13,213 bases of DNA, from positions 1-13,213 of the forward strand of contig CAZGDV010000077.1 of assembly GCA_964524995.1 (NCBI GenBank), given 5' to 3'. The translations under genes were made by a program, and so were the position numbers. Of the stretch, positions 12,065 to 13,213 are shown piece after piece. This stretch comes from CAZGDV01 sp964524995 (GTDB lineage Bacteria; Chloroflexota; Dehalococcoidia; SZUA-161). The notes beneath the pieces are model-generated. The model was given only the letters and a program-made list of their open reading frames with translations. It was not told the origin of the DNA and searched no databases. The number at the start of each line of letters is the position of its first letter. Position 1 is the first letter of the stretch.

Positions 12065-12970
12065 TCACTCCAGGGCCTGAACCAGCTCCGACAGCAGCGC
12101 CCGCATACCGTCGACATAGTCGCGTGCCAGAGGATCGACGGACGTCACGGTCCCGCCGATCTCATCAGCTATGACCTGCGCCATCTGCGGATTGAACTGG
12201 GGCGACGTGAAGATGACCTTGATATCGCTCTCGACGGCCTGAGCTATCAGGCGAGCCAAGCCCGCCGCCGTCGGCTCCTTGCCTTCCTCCTCGACCGGGA
12301 TCATTTCGAGGTCGTACTCCTCCGCAAAGTACCCGAACGACGGATGATAGACCATGAACTTGCGGTTCTGGACTCCGCTCAACCCGGCAACGATGTCGCT
12401 GTGAAGCGACTCAAGCTCTGTCAGATAGGCATCGCGGTTCGTCTCGTAGTACTCGCTGTTCTCCGGGTCGATCTGTTTCAGGCCCTCACAGATGTTGTCC
12501 ACCATCACCTTGGCATTGAGCGGGGACATCCAGATGTGCGGGTCCGTCGCGCCCTGGTGGTGAACCTCGCCCTCCTGCCCATGCGATCCGACCATCTCGA
12601 TCAGATCAACGCCTTCAGAGCAGTCCACTATCAGCATACCCTTGTTCTGTTTGATCACCTTGTCCATCCAGACGAGTTCGAACTCGACACCCGATCCCAC
12701 CTTGGCGTACATCGCCGCCTCGGATACCTTCGCCATCTGGCCCGGCGCCGGCTCGTAGATGTGCGGGCTCGACCCCTCCGGCACCATGACGGTTACTTCC
12801 ACATTGTCGCCGCCTACCCGCTCCACGAACTCCGCCTGCGGCAGGATGGTGACCACCACCCCCACCTTATCCGCCCCACCCTCACCCTCCTGGCACGAGA
12901 TAGCGACCAAAGACAGGCAGACCAGGAGCAATGCGCCCAGCGTAATGATGGCTCGCTTGCTGCCTGTCAT
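12065..12970 (-). CDS. znuA: zinc ABC transporter substrate-binding lipoprotein ZnuA
   Basis: A 301-aa cluster A-I metal-binding protein. The N-terminus has basic residues, a hydrophobic stretch (8-24) and a lipobox-like SLVAISC with Cys26, so a membrane-anchored lipoprotein is likely. The metal site is visible: His70 (SSPHIYEP), His145 (TDPHIWMSP), His209 (VYHPSFGYF) and Asp279 (SVDPLARDYV). Three His (130, 137, 138) in a short loop before the second site resemble the His-rich loop of zinc-specific ZnuA proteins, which favours zinc over manganese. GKEPTAAGL is also conserved. The ATG at 12970 is chosen because the signal sequence begins there; the frame is open further upstream (to 13138) only as a shadow of the fur-family gene. 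It starts one base after that gene's stop. Confidence 0.94.
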   Translation of the reverse strand: MTGSKRAIITLGALLLVCLSLVAISCQEGEGGADKVGVVVTILPQAEFVERVGGDNVEVTVMVPEGSSPHIYEPAPGQMAKVSEAAMYAKVGSGVEFELVWMDKVIKQNKGMLIVDCSEGVDLIEMVGSHGQEGEVHHQGATDPHIWMSPLNAKVMVDNICEGLKQIDPENSEYYETNRDAYLTELESLHSDIVAGLSGVQNRKFMVYHPSFGYFAEEYDLEMIPVEEEGKEPTAAGLARLIAQAVESDIKVIFTSPQFNPQMAQVIADEIGGTVTSVDPLARDYVDGMRALLSELVQALE

Positions 12971-12971
12971 A

Positions 12972-13213
12972 TCACGCCCCCGGAAGAGTCTGCTGCCTAC
13001 AACAGTCCGCGCAGCGGCCAGAGAACTCAAGTATGTGCCCCTCGATCTCGAATCCGTTCTCCCTGGCCAGCTTCTCCGCCAGTTCGCTGAGATCGCAGTC
13101 GGAGAAGTCGTCCACTCTGCCGCACTCCACGCACACAAGATGATGGTGGTGCTCCGAGGGCCGCCGCATGAGGTAGCTGCGGCACCCTCCGACCGAGTGC
13201 ACCTGGCAGATCA
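12972..13213 (-). CDS. zur: Fur family metalloregulator, probably Zur (partial, 5' end outside window)
   Basis: The C-terminal ~79 residues of a Fur-family repressor are visible; the winged-helix DNA-binding start lies beyond the right edge. HHHHLVCVECGRVDDFSDC is the classic metal-sensing/dimerisation segment, and CVEC together with CADC near the end gives the structural Cys4 zinc site. Being the first gene before znuA (1 bp gap) and co-transcribed with znuCB strongly suggests Zur, which represses zinc uptake when zinc is sufficient. The call Zur rather than Fur or Mur is based on context. The operator should lie upstream, outside the window. Confidence 0.85.
   Translation of the reverse strand, partial: ICQVHSVGGCRSYLMRRPSEHHHHLVCVECGRVDDFSDCDLSELAEKLARENGFEIEGHILEFSGRCADCCRQQTLPGA

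Noticed and set aside
12971..13138. Upstream start for znuA
   Set aside because: The extra 56 residues are a shifted reading of the Fur-family gene; the signal sequence begins at the ATG at 12970.
1..13213. Insertion sequences, phage genes, CRISPR repeats or defence genes
   Set aside because: No transposase, integrase, repeat array or nuclease/helicase motif was found; all larger genes are housekeeping, transport or metabolism.

Overview
The window reads as ordinary chromosomal DNA from a GC-rich bacterium. No mobile element, CRISPR array, rRNA or tRNA gene was seen. The combination of genes suggests an uncultured Chloroflexota, most likely a Dehalococcoidia relative. The pointers are the argF-like/der/plsY/gpsA run, split two-gene ADP-forming acyl-CoA synthetases, an MFE-2-type SDR, GpsA with a GTTTWG nucleotide-binding loop, and small Cys/His proteins. 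This assignment is inference from family knowledge; nothing was searched.

Layout. Positions 2-3129 (+) hold a tightly packed operon: the 3' end of an ornithine-carbamoyltransferase-like gene, der (ribosome assembly GTPase), plsY and gpsA (the first steps of phospholipid synthesis). All joints overlap. Positions 3136-4255 (+) are a separate unit: an extended -10 promoter, a structured leader, an SDR dehydrogenase and a 36-bp perfect palindrome that is probably its terminator. Next comes a small VanZ-like membrane protein (+), whose promoter lies so close to the ATG that the mRNA should be leaderless. Everything after 4795 is on the minus strand: rpsP-khpA-rimM (transcribed towards 4795), a two-gene NDP-forming acyl-CoA synthetase (beta then alpha, 8009-5867), three small separately punctuated genes (51, 101 and 87 aa), a LysE-type exporter, and a zinc uptake operon, fur/zur-znuA-znuC-znuB, whose first gene runs off the right edge.

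How the parts fit. plsY and gpsA supply acyl-glycerol-3-phosphate. The SDR and the acyl-CoA synthetase fit a lifestyle based on CoA-ester catabolism, with ATP made from acyl-CoA by the ADP-forming enzyme. The Fur-family gene most likely encodes Zur and controls its own znuACB operon.

The least explained part is 8200-9600, where short genes sit in long, structured intergenic DNA. The 101-aa orphan has a near-consensus promoter and an ~87-nt leader that can fold into an 8-bp stem plus an H-type pseudoknot. The 87-aa gene has a perfect Shine-Dalgarno and a four-Cys pattern. Several predicted transcripts (SDR, acyl-CoA synthetase, 101-aa orphan) would start directly at the base of a stem-loop. 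I see no clear new multi-gene defence or biosynthetic system. The structured leader and the small-protein cluster are the best candidates for something undescribed.
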